DNA from: Gammaproteobacteria bacterium
GTDB lineage: Bacteria > Pseudomonadota > Gammaproteobacteria > SZUA-152
Assembly: GCA_030617485.1 (NCBI GenBank)
Contig: JAUWVK010000091.1
Coordinates: 1 to 6,459 of the forward strand
Reading direction: 5' to 3'
DNA: 6,459 bases
Shown: piece by piece, positions 1-5,304 of the stretch
Numbering within the stretch: the first letter of the stretch is position 1
How the letters are laid out: the number at the start of each line of letters is the position of its first letter
Translations under genes and position numbers: made by a program
The notes under the pieces: model-generated
What the model was told of the DNA's origin: nothing
Databases searched by the model: none
The model's input: the letters and a program-made list of their open reading frames with translations, nothing else

Positions 1-1614
1 GTGGGTAAAACGGCGCTTGCCGAAGGTCTTGCCAAACAAATTGTCGATGGTGAAGTTCCAGAACTGTTGGCCAGCTCTACGATTTATTCTCTTGATTTGG
101 GCTCGCTACTTGCGGGAACCAAATACCGCGGTGATTTTGAAAAACGCCTCAAAGCAGTGCTGGCGCAATTACACAAAGAAGAGGGCGCAATTTTATTCAT
201 TGATGAAATTCATACCATCATCGGTGCAGGCGCTGCTTCCGGTGGCGCCATGGATGCTTCCAACCTGATTAAACCGGTGCTGGCGTCAGGTGAGTTGAAA
301 TGTATTGGTTCAACGACTTATACCGAGTACCGCGGTATTTTCGAAAAAGATCGTGCGCTGGCACGACGATTCCAAAAGATTGATTTACCTGAACCCAGCA
401 TGGAAGAAACGGTGTTGATTCTTGAAGGGCTTAAATCACGTTTTGAAGAGCATCATGAAGTGCGTTTCACCCATCAGGCTTTGCGTACCGCTTCAGAGTT
501 GGCAGCGCGTTACATTAATGATCGTCATATGCCCGACAAGGCGATCGACGTGATTGATGAAGCGGGTGCGGTGCAACGTTTGCTTCCCCCATCAAAGCGT
601 AAAAAGACCGTGGGCGTAAAAGATATTGAAGCTGTGGTGGCCAAAATGGCGCGTATTCCACCCAAGCAGGTTTCAGCTTCTGACAAGGAAGGCCTGCGTA
701 ACCTTGATCGGGATCTTAAAATGGTGGTGTACGGGCAGGATGATGCCATTTCTACGCTTGCCTCAGCGATTAAAATGGCGCGCGCCGGTTTGGGAACAGA
801 AGATAAACCTATCGGCAGCTTCCTGTTTGCCGGGCCGACCGGTGTTGGTAAAACCGAGGTCACTCGTCAGCTGGCAAGGATCATGGGTATAGAACTCATT
901 CGTTTTGACATGTCCGAATACATGGAGCGTCACACCGTGTCACGGTTGATCGGTGCGCCGCCGGGGTATGTGGGTTTTGATCTGGGTGGTTTATTAACCG
1001 AAGAAGTGAACAAACATCCTCACTCGGTCATTCTGCTGGATGAAATTGAAAAAGCGCATCCGGATGTATTTAACCTGTTGCTGCAGGTGATGGATCACGG
1101 CACCTTAACCGACACCAATGGACGTAAGGCAGATTTCCGCAATGTCATTATTGTGATGACGACTAATGCGGGTGCAGATTTAATGAGTCGTGCCACCATT
1201 GGTTTTACTCAACAGGATCATTCTACCGATGGCCTGGAAGCCATTAAGCGCACGTTTACGCCAGAATTTCGCAACCGGCTGGATTCGATTATTCAATTTA
1301 AGCCGCTGGACACGGATACGATTGCATTTGTAGTGGATAAGTTCCTGTTTGAACTTGAAGCGCAGCTGGAAGAGAAGAAAGTTTCCGTGGTGGTGGATGC
1401 ATCAGCGCGCGAATGGTTGGCCGAGCACGGTTACGATGAAAAAATGGGTGCACGCCCAATGGCGCGGGTTATTCAGGAACGCATCAAAAAGCCATTGGCG
1501 GAAGAATTGTTATTTGGCCGACTGGCCAATGGTGGTGTCGTCAGGATTACTGCCGGCGACGATGGCCTGAAATTTACTATCGACGAAGAAGAGTTAATCG
1601 TCGAACCAGTGTAG
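1..1614 (+). CDS. clpA: ATP-dependent Clp protease ATP-binding subunit ClpA (5' end cut by window)
   Basis: ClpA is the Hsp100 AAA+ unfoldase that feeds substrates, including ClpS-delivered N-degron proteins, into the ClpP protease in the cytoplasm. The window opens inside the D1 Walker A motif (VGKT), so the first GTG codon is an internal valine and not a start. About 215 residues (N-domain and start of D1) are missing relative to E. coli ClpA (758 aa); the remaining 537 residues match the expected length. In fragment numbering: D1 pore loop KYRG 41-44, D1 Walker B ILFIDE 64-69, D2 Walker A GPTGVGKT 278-285, D2 pore loop GYVG 322-325, D2 Walker B VILLDE 343-348, ClpP-docking loop IGF 400-402, arginine-finger region FRNRLD 423-428, and sensor-2 GARP 483-486. 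The order and the loop sequence ending in TPEFRNRLD distinguish it from ClpB and ClpC. It ends in TAG and is followed by two hairpins. clpS would be expected upstream, outside the window. Confidence 0.97.
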   Translation: MGKTALAEGLAKQIVDGEVPELLASSTIYSLDLGSLLAGTKYRGDFEKRLKAVLAQLHKEEGAILFIDEIHTIIGAGAASGGAMDASNLIKPVLASGELKCIGSTTYTEYRGIFEKDRALARRFQKIDLPEPSMEETVLILEGLKSRFEEHHEVRFTHQALRTASELAARYINDRHMPDKAIDVIDEAGAVQRLLPPSKRKKTVGVKDIEAVVAKMARIPPKQVSASDKEGLRNLDRDLKMVVYGQDDAISTLASAIKMARAGLGTEDKPIGSFLFAGPTGVGKTEVTRQLARIMGIELIRFDMSEYMERHTVSRLIGAPPGYVGFDLGGLLTEEVNKHPHSVILLDEIEKAHPDVFNLLLQVMDHGTLTDTNGRKADFRNVIIVMTTNAGADLMSRATIGFTQQDHSTDGLEAIKRTFTPEFRNRLDSIIQFKPLDTDTIAFVVDKFLFELEAQLEEKKVSVVVDASAREWLAEHGYDEKMGARPMARVIQERIKKPLAEELLFGRLANGGVVRITAGDDGLKFTIDEEELIVEPV

Positions 1615-1627
1615 GTACATTTTCAGT

Positions 1628-1660
1628 AAATAATAAAGGGCGCTGTACCCTTTATTATTT
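1628..1660 (+). terminator. AT-rich hairpin just downstream of clpA
   Basis: A perfect 13-bp inverted repeat (1628-1640 with 1648-1660, loop CGCTGTA) starts 13 bases after the clpA stop. The stem has only three G-C pairs at its top and is otherwise A/T, so its 3' arm also acts as a U-rich tract. It could be a first terminator or a 3'-end stabilising structure for clpA mRNA. The sequence is nearly symmetric, so it could also act on the minus strand. Confidence 0.55.
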
Positions 1661-1669
1661 TAATCCTAT

Positions 1670-1705
1670 AAAAAAGGCCGAGAGTAAACTCCCGGCCTTT
1701 TTGTT
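1670..1705. terminator. Bidirectional rho-independent terminator between clpA and mddA
   Basis: A GC-rich stem GGCCG/CGGCC is extended, past one A-C mismatch, by GAG/CTC around a TAAA loop. It is flanked by a run of A on the left and TTTTTGTTTG on the right. Each strand therefore reads as stem-loop plus U-tract, which suits the two convergent genes: clpA ends at 1614 on plus and the methyltransferase gene ends at 1745 on minus. Confidence 0.85.
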
Positions 1706-1744
1706 TGTACTCTCTTGTTATTTATAGAACAGTATTTCAAAATG

Positions 1745-2527
1745 TTAGTAAATTTTTGGGATTAACGCAGCGACTTCTTTTTTGTATTTTTTGTAGGATT
1801 CGCCAAATTCATTCATGAGGTCTTTTTCCTCAAAGAAAATCCCAATAAATACATATAAAGTTAACAGTGATGCCATGACAAATTGTGAGATGCTCATGAC
1901 AGGCACGCACCACATTCCGATCAGAAGGCCAAGCATCATGGGGTGGCGACTGTATTTGTACATGTACTTGTTGGTAAATTTGACCTTACGATAAGGTAAA
2001 TTGCGAACATAAAAGTAAGTTTGGCGTAGCCCCATTAGCTCAAAATGATTGGTGACAAAGGTGGCGAGCAGTAAATAAGCCCAGCCCAGTCCATATAAGG
2101 CCCATAAACTAACCATTAGGCTGGTATTTTCTACCTGCCAAACTAAACCGGGTATCGGTTGCCAAAATGCTATGGCAAACATGAGCGTCAGGCCTGTGAG
2201 TAATAAAAATGTGGCACGTTCAGTCGCCTTTGGCATTGAGCGACGCATCATTGTCTTGAAACCAGGGCGCGCCATAATGCTGTGTTGCAAACCGAATAGG
2301 ACAATCAAGCCAATATTTATTGTAATGGCACCAGTGGTTGAGGCGCTCTGTAATGGGCTAAATGCGGTAGGTGCCAGCCCACCCATGGCCAGGATAAACC
2401 ACAACAAGCTCACCAGACCGACTAAATATCCTGTTAATCCGTACAGTAAAACAAGCCCACGTTTTGCCATGGATGTGTCAAGTGATGAGGGTAGTGCGTT
2501 TGTGTCTATGGCGACCTCATGTGTCAT
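1745..2527 (-). CDS. mddA: MddA-like methanethiol S-methyltransferase (NnrU/isoprenylcysteine methyltransferase-like membrane protein)
   Basis: This 260-residue integral membrane protein resembles MddA, which uses S-adenosylmethionine to methylate methanethiol to dimethyl sulfide in the inner membrane. Hydrophobic segments lie at about residues 24-48, 67-84, 103-121, 137-158 and 196-231 (probably two helices). Family motifs seen are QHSIMARP (81-88), TNHFELMGLRQ (159-169), the cofactor-site type motif SRHPMMLG (193-200), FEEKDL (232-237) and FGESYKKYK (241-249), ending in LIPKIY. These C-terminal motifs are those of the isoprenylcysteine carboxyl methyltransferase/PEMT-like fold; the QHS and NHFELMGLRQ blocks favour MddA over NnrU. 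The ATG start is supported by AAGGAG at 2535-2540, 7 bases upstream. It is transcribed divergently from the membrane regulator at 2698. Substrate assignment rests on remembered family motifs; a related thiol or other small-molecule methyltransferase is the main alternative. Confidence 0.82.
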   Translation of the reverse strand: MTHEVAIDTNALPSSLDTSMAKRGLVLLYGLTGYLVGLVSLLWFILAMGGLAPTAFSPLQSASTTGAITINIGLIVLFGLQHSIMARPGFKTMMRRSMPKATERATFLLLTGLTLMFAIAFWQPIPGLVWQVENTSLMVSLWALYGLGWAYLLLATFVTNHFELMGLRQTYFYVRNLPYRKVKFTNKYMYKYSRHPMMLGLLIGMWCVPVMSISQFVMASLLTLYVFIGIFFEEKDLMNEFGESYKKYKKEVAALIPKIY

Positions 2528-2534
2528 AATATTT

Positions 2535-2540
2535 CTCCTT
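2535..2540 (-). promoter_or_regulatory. Ribosome binding site of mddA
   Basis: AAGGAG on the minus strand, 7 bases before the ATG at 2527, fixes the start codon. It is one of the better Shine-Dalgarno sequences in the window. Confidence 0.8.
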
Positions 2541-2547
2541 GCTGAGT

Positions 2548-2575
2548 TGTATAGTTTTTGTACACGTTGTGTGAC
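2548..2575 (-). promoter_or_regulatory. Possible weak sigma70-type promoter for mddA
   Basis: On the minus strand GTCACA (2575-2570) and TATACA (2553-2548) are separated by 16 bases, each matching the consensus at four of six positions. The start point would fall near 2541, just before the AAGGAG ribosome site, giving a very short leader. The match is modest and other AT-rich hexamers nearby could serve instead. Confidence 0.28.
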
Positions 2576-2589
2576 CGTGATTAACTCTA

Positions 2590-2611
2590 GGGAAAAATAT
2601 GGGAAAATTTA
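2590..2611. repeat. Pair of GGGAAAA direct repeats at 11-bp spacing
   Basis: GGGAAAAATAT (2590-2600) is followed immediately by GGGAAAATTTA (2601-2611), so the GGGAAAA core recurs after exactly 11 bp. It lies in the divergent region about 50-70 bp upstream of the possible mddA start point. Phased direct repeats of this kind are typical of OmpR/PhoB-type winged-helix binding sites, but no binding is shown. Confidence 0.45.
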
Positions 2612-2620
2612 CGGTGGAAG

Positions 2621-2650
2621 CATGAAGCTTTCATGAAGTTAATATGAATA
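2621..2650. promoter_or_regulatory. Triple 11-bp-phased repeat, candidate operator for the wHTH regulator
   Basis: CATGAAGC (2621), CATGAAGT (2632) and TATGAATA (2643) recur at exactly 11-bp steps. Head-to-tail sites at about one helical turn are how OmpR/PhoB-family winged helices bind DNA, and a gene for such a protein starts about 50 bp downstream. The block ends some 30 bp before the TATAAA box at 2681, a position suited to activation. The repeat is seen directly; the function is inferred. Confidence 0.5.
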
Positions 2651-2680
2651 TTAATAATATCAATATGTTGCGCTGGCTTT

Positions 2681-2686
2681 TATAAA
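2681..2686 (+). promoter_or_regulatory. Possible -10 box of the regulator gene
   Basis: TATAAA matches the sigma70 -10 consensus at five of six positions. No acceptable -35 hexamer lies 16-18 bp upstream (ATATCA/TATCAA/ATCAAT), which would fit an activator-dependent promoter served by the repeats at 2621-2650. The transcript would begin within a few bases of the ATG at 2698, implying a nearly leaderless mRNA. Confidence 0.35.
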
Positions 2687-2697
2687 AATGGATTTTG

Positions 2698-4440
2698 ATG
2701 TCGCCCATGGCTAATGATGTAAATGCGCTCAATGAGCCTCCTTTTTGTATAGGTGATTGGCACATTGACCCCAGTCTTGGTCGTGTTTCTGGGCTTAGTG
2801 CGGGGCGTGATTCAGGCGCGGAGCAAACCAAGCTTGAACCTCAGGTCATGGCTGTGTTGTTGTGTTTGGCAAAGCAGCAGGGCCAGGTTGTCTCGCGTGA
2901 AGCCATCGAGGATCAGGCCTGGGCCAATCGCGTGGTGGGGTATGATTCTTTGTCCACTGCCATTATCAAGCTACGAAAGGCGCTCGGTGATGACTCGAAG
3001 AATCCTCGCTATATCGAGACAGTACCCAAAAAAGGTTACAGATTGATTGCTGCGGTTTCTTCAGCAGAGTCCGAAAATATCATAACAACGGAAAATGTGA
3101 ACGTATCAAAGAAGGCCGAGCCTGCTCGTGTCATCAGAAGTGCTAAATCAGGCAAACAGCGATTACAATTGGTAATCATATTGAGTGTAATTACGGGTGG
3201 TTTGGCTTACGTAATTTTTGACAAATTACCTTACCTGTTCACCAGCACCGAACTTAGTCAGCAAAATACAATTGCGGTGTTGCCGTTTAAAAATATGAGT
3301 GAAGATATTCAACAGGAATATTTTAGTGACGGCATTACCGCTGATTTAATTACCGATCTGTCGAAAATATCCGGTCTTGGTGTTATTGCCAGAAACACCG
3401 TGTTTGTCTACAAGGACAGTTCTATAGATGTGCGTCAAATTGGAAAAGAATTAGCAGTAAACTATGTAATAGAGGGCAGTGTGCGTAAAAGTAACAATAA
3501 AGTACGCATTACCGCTCGATTAATTGACGCCAATAGTGGTCACAACCTTTGGGCGGAACGCTTTGACGGAGGTCTAGGGGATGTTTTTGCGCTGCAAGAC
3601 AACGTAACCGCGAAAATTATTGCGGCCCTTCAATTAAAGCTAAGTGACCGCGAACAGAAACAACTAGCCAGAAAATATACCAATAATATTGAAGCTTACG
3701 ATCATTTTTTGCAGGGCTGGCAACGTTTCTGGGAGTATTCGAAAGAAAGCAATGCGTTAGCAAAAGAACATTTCAACCGGGCTATTGAACTCGACCCCGA
3801 TTTTGCACGTGCTTATGCGAACCTCGCCTTATCTTATGCTTATGATGTTTTAGCTGGATGGACCAACACGCGAGATACAAATTTAAAGCGTGCCGAAGAG
3901 CTCTCTCAAAGAGCTATTGAGCTGGATGATGAACTTGCGCAAGTTCATTGGGCTGTCGGTTTTACTGCATTGATCAGTCGTCAATATCAACTCGCTTTAT
4001 CTGAGTCGCAAAAAGTCATTGCTCTGGAGCCAAATAATGCCGATGGGTACGGGTTGCTGGCGACGACATTAAACTATGTTGCCAAACCCAGGGATGCTCT
4101 TGTGCAAATGCAAAAGGCCATGCGTCTTAATCCACTTCATCCGTCGGCCTACAAGGTTATTCTGGGTGAGATTTACTTCAACCTACATGATTATGACAGT
4201 GCAATTAAACAGTTTGAACATGCGCTGGAAAGAAACCCGGATGCCCATGAGCCACGTCTATGGTTAATGGCATCTTATGCACATCAGGGGCGTACAGATG
4301 ATGCCAGTTGGCAGTTAGAGCAGATACGTCTTGATGATCCGGCTATTTCAATTGCGACTATTGAACCGGTCATTCCCTTTATAGACCCGATGCAACTAAA
4401 ACATCTGGTAAATGGGTTGAATAAGGCCGGGCTGAAATAA
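2698..4440 (+). CDS. ToxR/CadC-type membrane transcription regulator with FlgO/TolB-N-like and TPR domains
   Basis: A 580-residue one-component regulator that probably binds DNA in the cytoplasm and senses a signal with its periplasmic part. An OmpR-type winged helix spans residues ~16-118 (LEPQVMAVLLCLA helix, DSLSTAIIKLRKALGDD recognition helix, wing IETVPKKGYRL). A linker follows, then one membrane helix at ~157-175 preceded by basic residues (cytoplasmic N-terminus). Residues ~190-300 (IAVLPFKNMS, SDGITADLITDLSK, YVIEGSVRK, ITARLIDANSG) match the FlgO/TolB-N-like domain common in this group. TPR-type helices fill ~330-545; the IELDP-like motif recurs at 363, 407, 441, 475 and 510, mostly 34-35 residues apart. 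I chose ATG 2698; TTG 2695 and ATG 2707 are alternatives and none has a good Shine-Dalgarno sequence. It is divergent from mddA, which is its likeliest target besides itself. The specific signal is unknown. Confidence 0.9.
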   Translation: MSPMANDVNALNEPPFCIGDWHIDPSLGRVSGLSAGRDSGAEQTKLEPQVMAVLLCLAKQQGQVVSREAIEDQAWANRVVGYDSLSTAIIKLRKALGDDSKNPRYIETVPKKGYRLIAAVSSAESENIITTENVNVSKKAEPARVIRSAKSGKQRLQLVIILSVITGGLAYVIFDKLPYLFTSTELSQQNTIAVLPFKNMSEDIQQEYFSDGITADLITDLSKISGLGVIARNTVFVYKDSSIDVRQIGKELAVNYVIEGSVRKSNNKVRITARLIDANSGHNLWAERFDGGLGDVFALQDNVTAKIIAALQLKLSDREQKQLARKYTNNIEAYDHFLQGWQRFWEYSKESNALAKEHFNRAIELDPDFARAYANLALSYAYDVLAGWTNTRDTNLKRAEELSQRAIELDDELAQVHWAVGFTALISRQYQLALSESQKVIALEPNNADGYGLLATTLNYVAKPRDALVQMQKAMRLNPLHPSAYKVILGEIYFNLHDYDSAIKQFEHALERNPDAHEPRLWLMASYAHQGRTDDASWQLEQIRLDDPAISIATIEPVIPFIDPMQLKHLVNGLNKAGLK

Positions 4441-4459
4441 ATTAAAGGCTGGAGTAAAA

Positions 4460-4485
4460 GGATTCGGAGCTCTGCAGCTGAGCCC
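4460..4485 (-). terminator. Weak hairpin between the regulator gene and infA
   Basis: On the minus strand GGGCTC pairs with GAGC(T)CC, with one bulged T and a seven-base loop, followed by GAATCCTTTTACT. The site lies just beyond the infA stop and could end infA transcription, but the stem is short and the T-tract interrupted. No clear terminator for the plus-strand regulator gene was found in 4441-4507. Confidence 0.3.
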
Positions 4486-4507
4486 TTCAAGCTAGAAGTA
4501 GTAAAAT

Positions 4508-4726
4508 CTAACGAGCTCGGAAGACGATACGGCCTTTGGTTAAATCGTAAGGTGTGAGCTGCACGGTGACAGAGTCACCCGTAAGGATGCGGATGTAATG
4601 CTTACGCATTTTCCCCGAGATATGAGCGGTGACCACGTGACCGTTTTCCAGCTCTACTCGGAACATGGTGTTGGGCAGGGTCTCGGTGACCGTGCCTTCC
4701 ATTTCTATACTTTCTTCTTTTGCCAT
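4508..4726 (-). CDS. infA: Translation initiation factor IF-1
   Basis: IF-1 is a 72-residue single S1/OB-fold protein that binds the ribosomal A site of the 30S subunit during initiation. The product has the usual full length and hallmark segments: [13 protein letters not shown] at the start, [14 protein letters not shown] (17-30), [16 protein letters not shown] (32-47), and the C-terminal [14 protein letters not shown] (57-70). The frame stays open upstream to 4837, but family length and the canonical MAKE start place the ATG at 4726. There is no strong Shine-Dalgarno sequence close to this ATG; the leader is A/T-rich just before it. The gene has its own predicted promoter and is separated from the operon on its right by a strong terminator, as expected for an independently controlled essential gene. 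Confidence 0.97.
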   Translation of the reverse strand: MAKEESIEMEGTVTETLPNTMFRVELENGHVVTAHISGKMRKHYIRILTGDSVTVQLTPYDLTKGRIVFRAR

Positions 4727-4755
4727 CTGTTTTTTATTAACTCTTACGTACGTGT

Positions 4756-4783
4756 GCCAGGAGGTTCCTATGCAAATTCTGGC
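4756..4783 (-). promoter_or_regulatory. Possible hairpin in the infA leader containing a CCTCCT tract
   Basis: GCCAG and CTGGC (4783-4779 with 4760-4756 on the minus strand) could form a 5-bp stem around an 18-base loop. In the minus-strand RNA the 3' side of the loop and the stem hold CCTCCT, resembling the 16S anti-Shine-Dalgarno sequence. The stem is short, so a regulatory role is speculative. Confidence 0.22.
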
Positions 4784-4786
4784 GCG

Positions 4787-4815
4787 ATAATGCCCTAAAA
4801 TGCCCAAAGTATCAA
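4787..4815 (-). promoter_or_regulatory. Sigma70-type promoter of infA
   Basis: On the minus strand TTGATA (4815-4810, five of six consensus positions) and CATTAT (4792-4787, four of six) are separated by exactly 17 bases. The predicted start near 4780 gives a leader of about 53 bases before the infA ATG. It lies directly downstream of the terminator at 4836-4867, so infA is likely transcribed on its own. Confidence 0.62.
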
Positions 4816-4835
4816 AAAGAAACAAGGTTCCCCAC

Positions 4836-4867
4836 AAAAAAGCCCGGACGCTTATTGCGTCCGGGCT
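4836..4867 (-). terminator. Strong rho-independent terminator after the 78-residue gene
   Basis: A perfect 11-bp GC-rich stem (4857-4867 with 4841-4851, five-base loop) is followed on the minus strand by a run of T. It starts about 30 bases past the stop of the small gene at 4897 and precedes the infA promoter, marking the end of the aat-bpt-small-gene unit. Plus-strand function is less likely because the T-tract there is only GTTATTTT. Confidence 0.9.
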
Positions 4868-4896
4868 GTTATTTTGATGCTGTTCGGTCAGTTAGA

Positions 4897-5133
4897 TTAA
4901 GCGCATTGAGCCTGTTTCCAGGGTTCTGAATGCCAGCTAACGGTCGGGTGGATAGAGTCCTGATTTATAATCAGTTCCATGCCCAGCAGAGAGGTAACAG
5001 ACTCAAAATCTGCTGGGTTATCCAGTTGCTGCTTAAGGCATTCCAGATGGGCGTAATTCATTTGCAGCGTATTAGGGCTGTATCCGTGTTTCTGTTCAAA
5101 CTTTTGGCTAACGTTATAAATGAAGCTCAACAT
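4897..5133 (-). CDS. Small hypothetical protein (78 aa), last gene of the aat-bpt unit
   Basis: I do not recognise a named family. The product is a soluble 78-residue protein without signal peptide or membrane segment. Its N-terminal half looks helical (MLSFIYNVSQKFEQKHGYSPN, then a helix around HLECLKQQL), followed by an acidic stretch (NPADFESV) and a likely beta segment (LLGMELIINQ) ending in PTVSWHSEPW. The ATG has GAAGG a few bases upstream in a purine-rich tract (AGGGGAAGGAC). A strong terminator follows the stop closely. It lies 171 bases downstream of bpt on the same strand with no obvious terminator between, so co-transcription with aat and bpt is likely. The ordered domain-like sequence, ribosome site and terminator argue that the gene is real. 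A link to the N-end-rule pathway would be inference from position only. Confidence 0.78.
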   Translation of the reverse strand: MLSFIYNVSQKFEQKHGYSPNTLQMNYAHLECLKQQLDNPADFESVTSLLGMELIINQDSIHPTVSWHSEPWKQAQCA

Positions 5134-5232
5134 GTCCTTCCCCTTCAGGTCAGGAGGCCTATACGGCTAGCCCCATGTGATAAAAGTGTATAAATGTGTC
5201 GTTCTTACCCGGTTTATCGTCCAGGGTGGTAT

Positions 5233-5291
5233 TAGCATGAGGAGTGATTTCAGGTAGCAGATGAGTGGTTTTATATAGCTGATGAGCGGTT
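5233..5291. repeat. Three imperfect tandem repeats, 21-22 bp period, between bpt and the small gene
   Basis: On the plus strand TAGCATGAGGAGTGATT (5233), TAGCAGATGAGTGGTT (5255) and TAGCTGATGAGCGGTT (5276) share the core TAGC-GATGAGTGGTT. The second and third copies differ at 2 of 16 positions; the first has one inserted base and two mismatches. The steps of 22 and 21 bp are about two helical turns. The block begins 14 bases past the bpt stop on the minus strand. It could be a protein-binding array, an RNA element or a decayed duplication; no family match is recognised. Confidence 0.6.
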
Positions 5292-5304
5292 CCAGGGATT
5301 AGAT

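Noticed and set aside
395..408. ClpP-loop and Walker variations in clpA as signs of an unusual ClpA (IGF in place of IGL)
   Set aside because: IGF is a common form of the ClpP-docking tripeptide among Clp unfoldases, and all catalytic motifs are intact; nothing suggests altered function.
525..863. 112-codon minus-strand frame inside clpA
   Set aside because: It lies antisense to a strongly conserved AAA+ region. Its peptide has low-complexity Ser/Arg composition typical of a shadow frame.
2172..2636. 154-codon plus-strand frame antisense to mddA
   Set aside because: The minus-strand frame has clear membrane-protein family motifs and a good ribosome site, while this one has neither and overlaps the mddA promoter.
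2688..2714. Eight-codon frame (MDFDVAHG) just before the regulator start
   Set aside because: It has no ribosome site and overlaps the probable start codons out of frame; such short frames are expected by chance.
4441..4507. Possible tRNA-Ser remnant between the regulator and infA, as serW lies near infA in E. coli
   Set aside because: No T-arm sequence, acceptor stem or cloverleaf pairing could be built. The GATTCGGAGC stretch alone is not enough.
4508..4837. Longer 109-residue reading of infA starting at 4837
   Set aside because: IF-1 is about 72 residues with a MAKE-type start at 4726. The extra N-terminal part lies over the predicted promoter and leader and has no family similarity.
5176..5200. 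TGTGATAAAAGTGTATAA as a possible CRP site upstream of the small gene
   Set aside because: Only one half-site (TGTGA) matches; the symmetric TCACA half is absent at the required distance.
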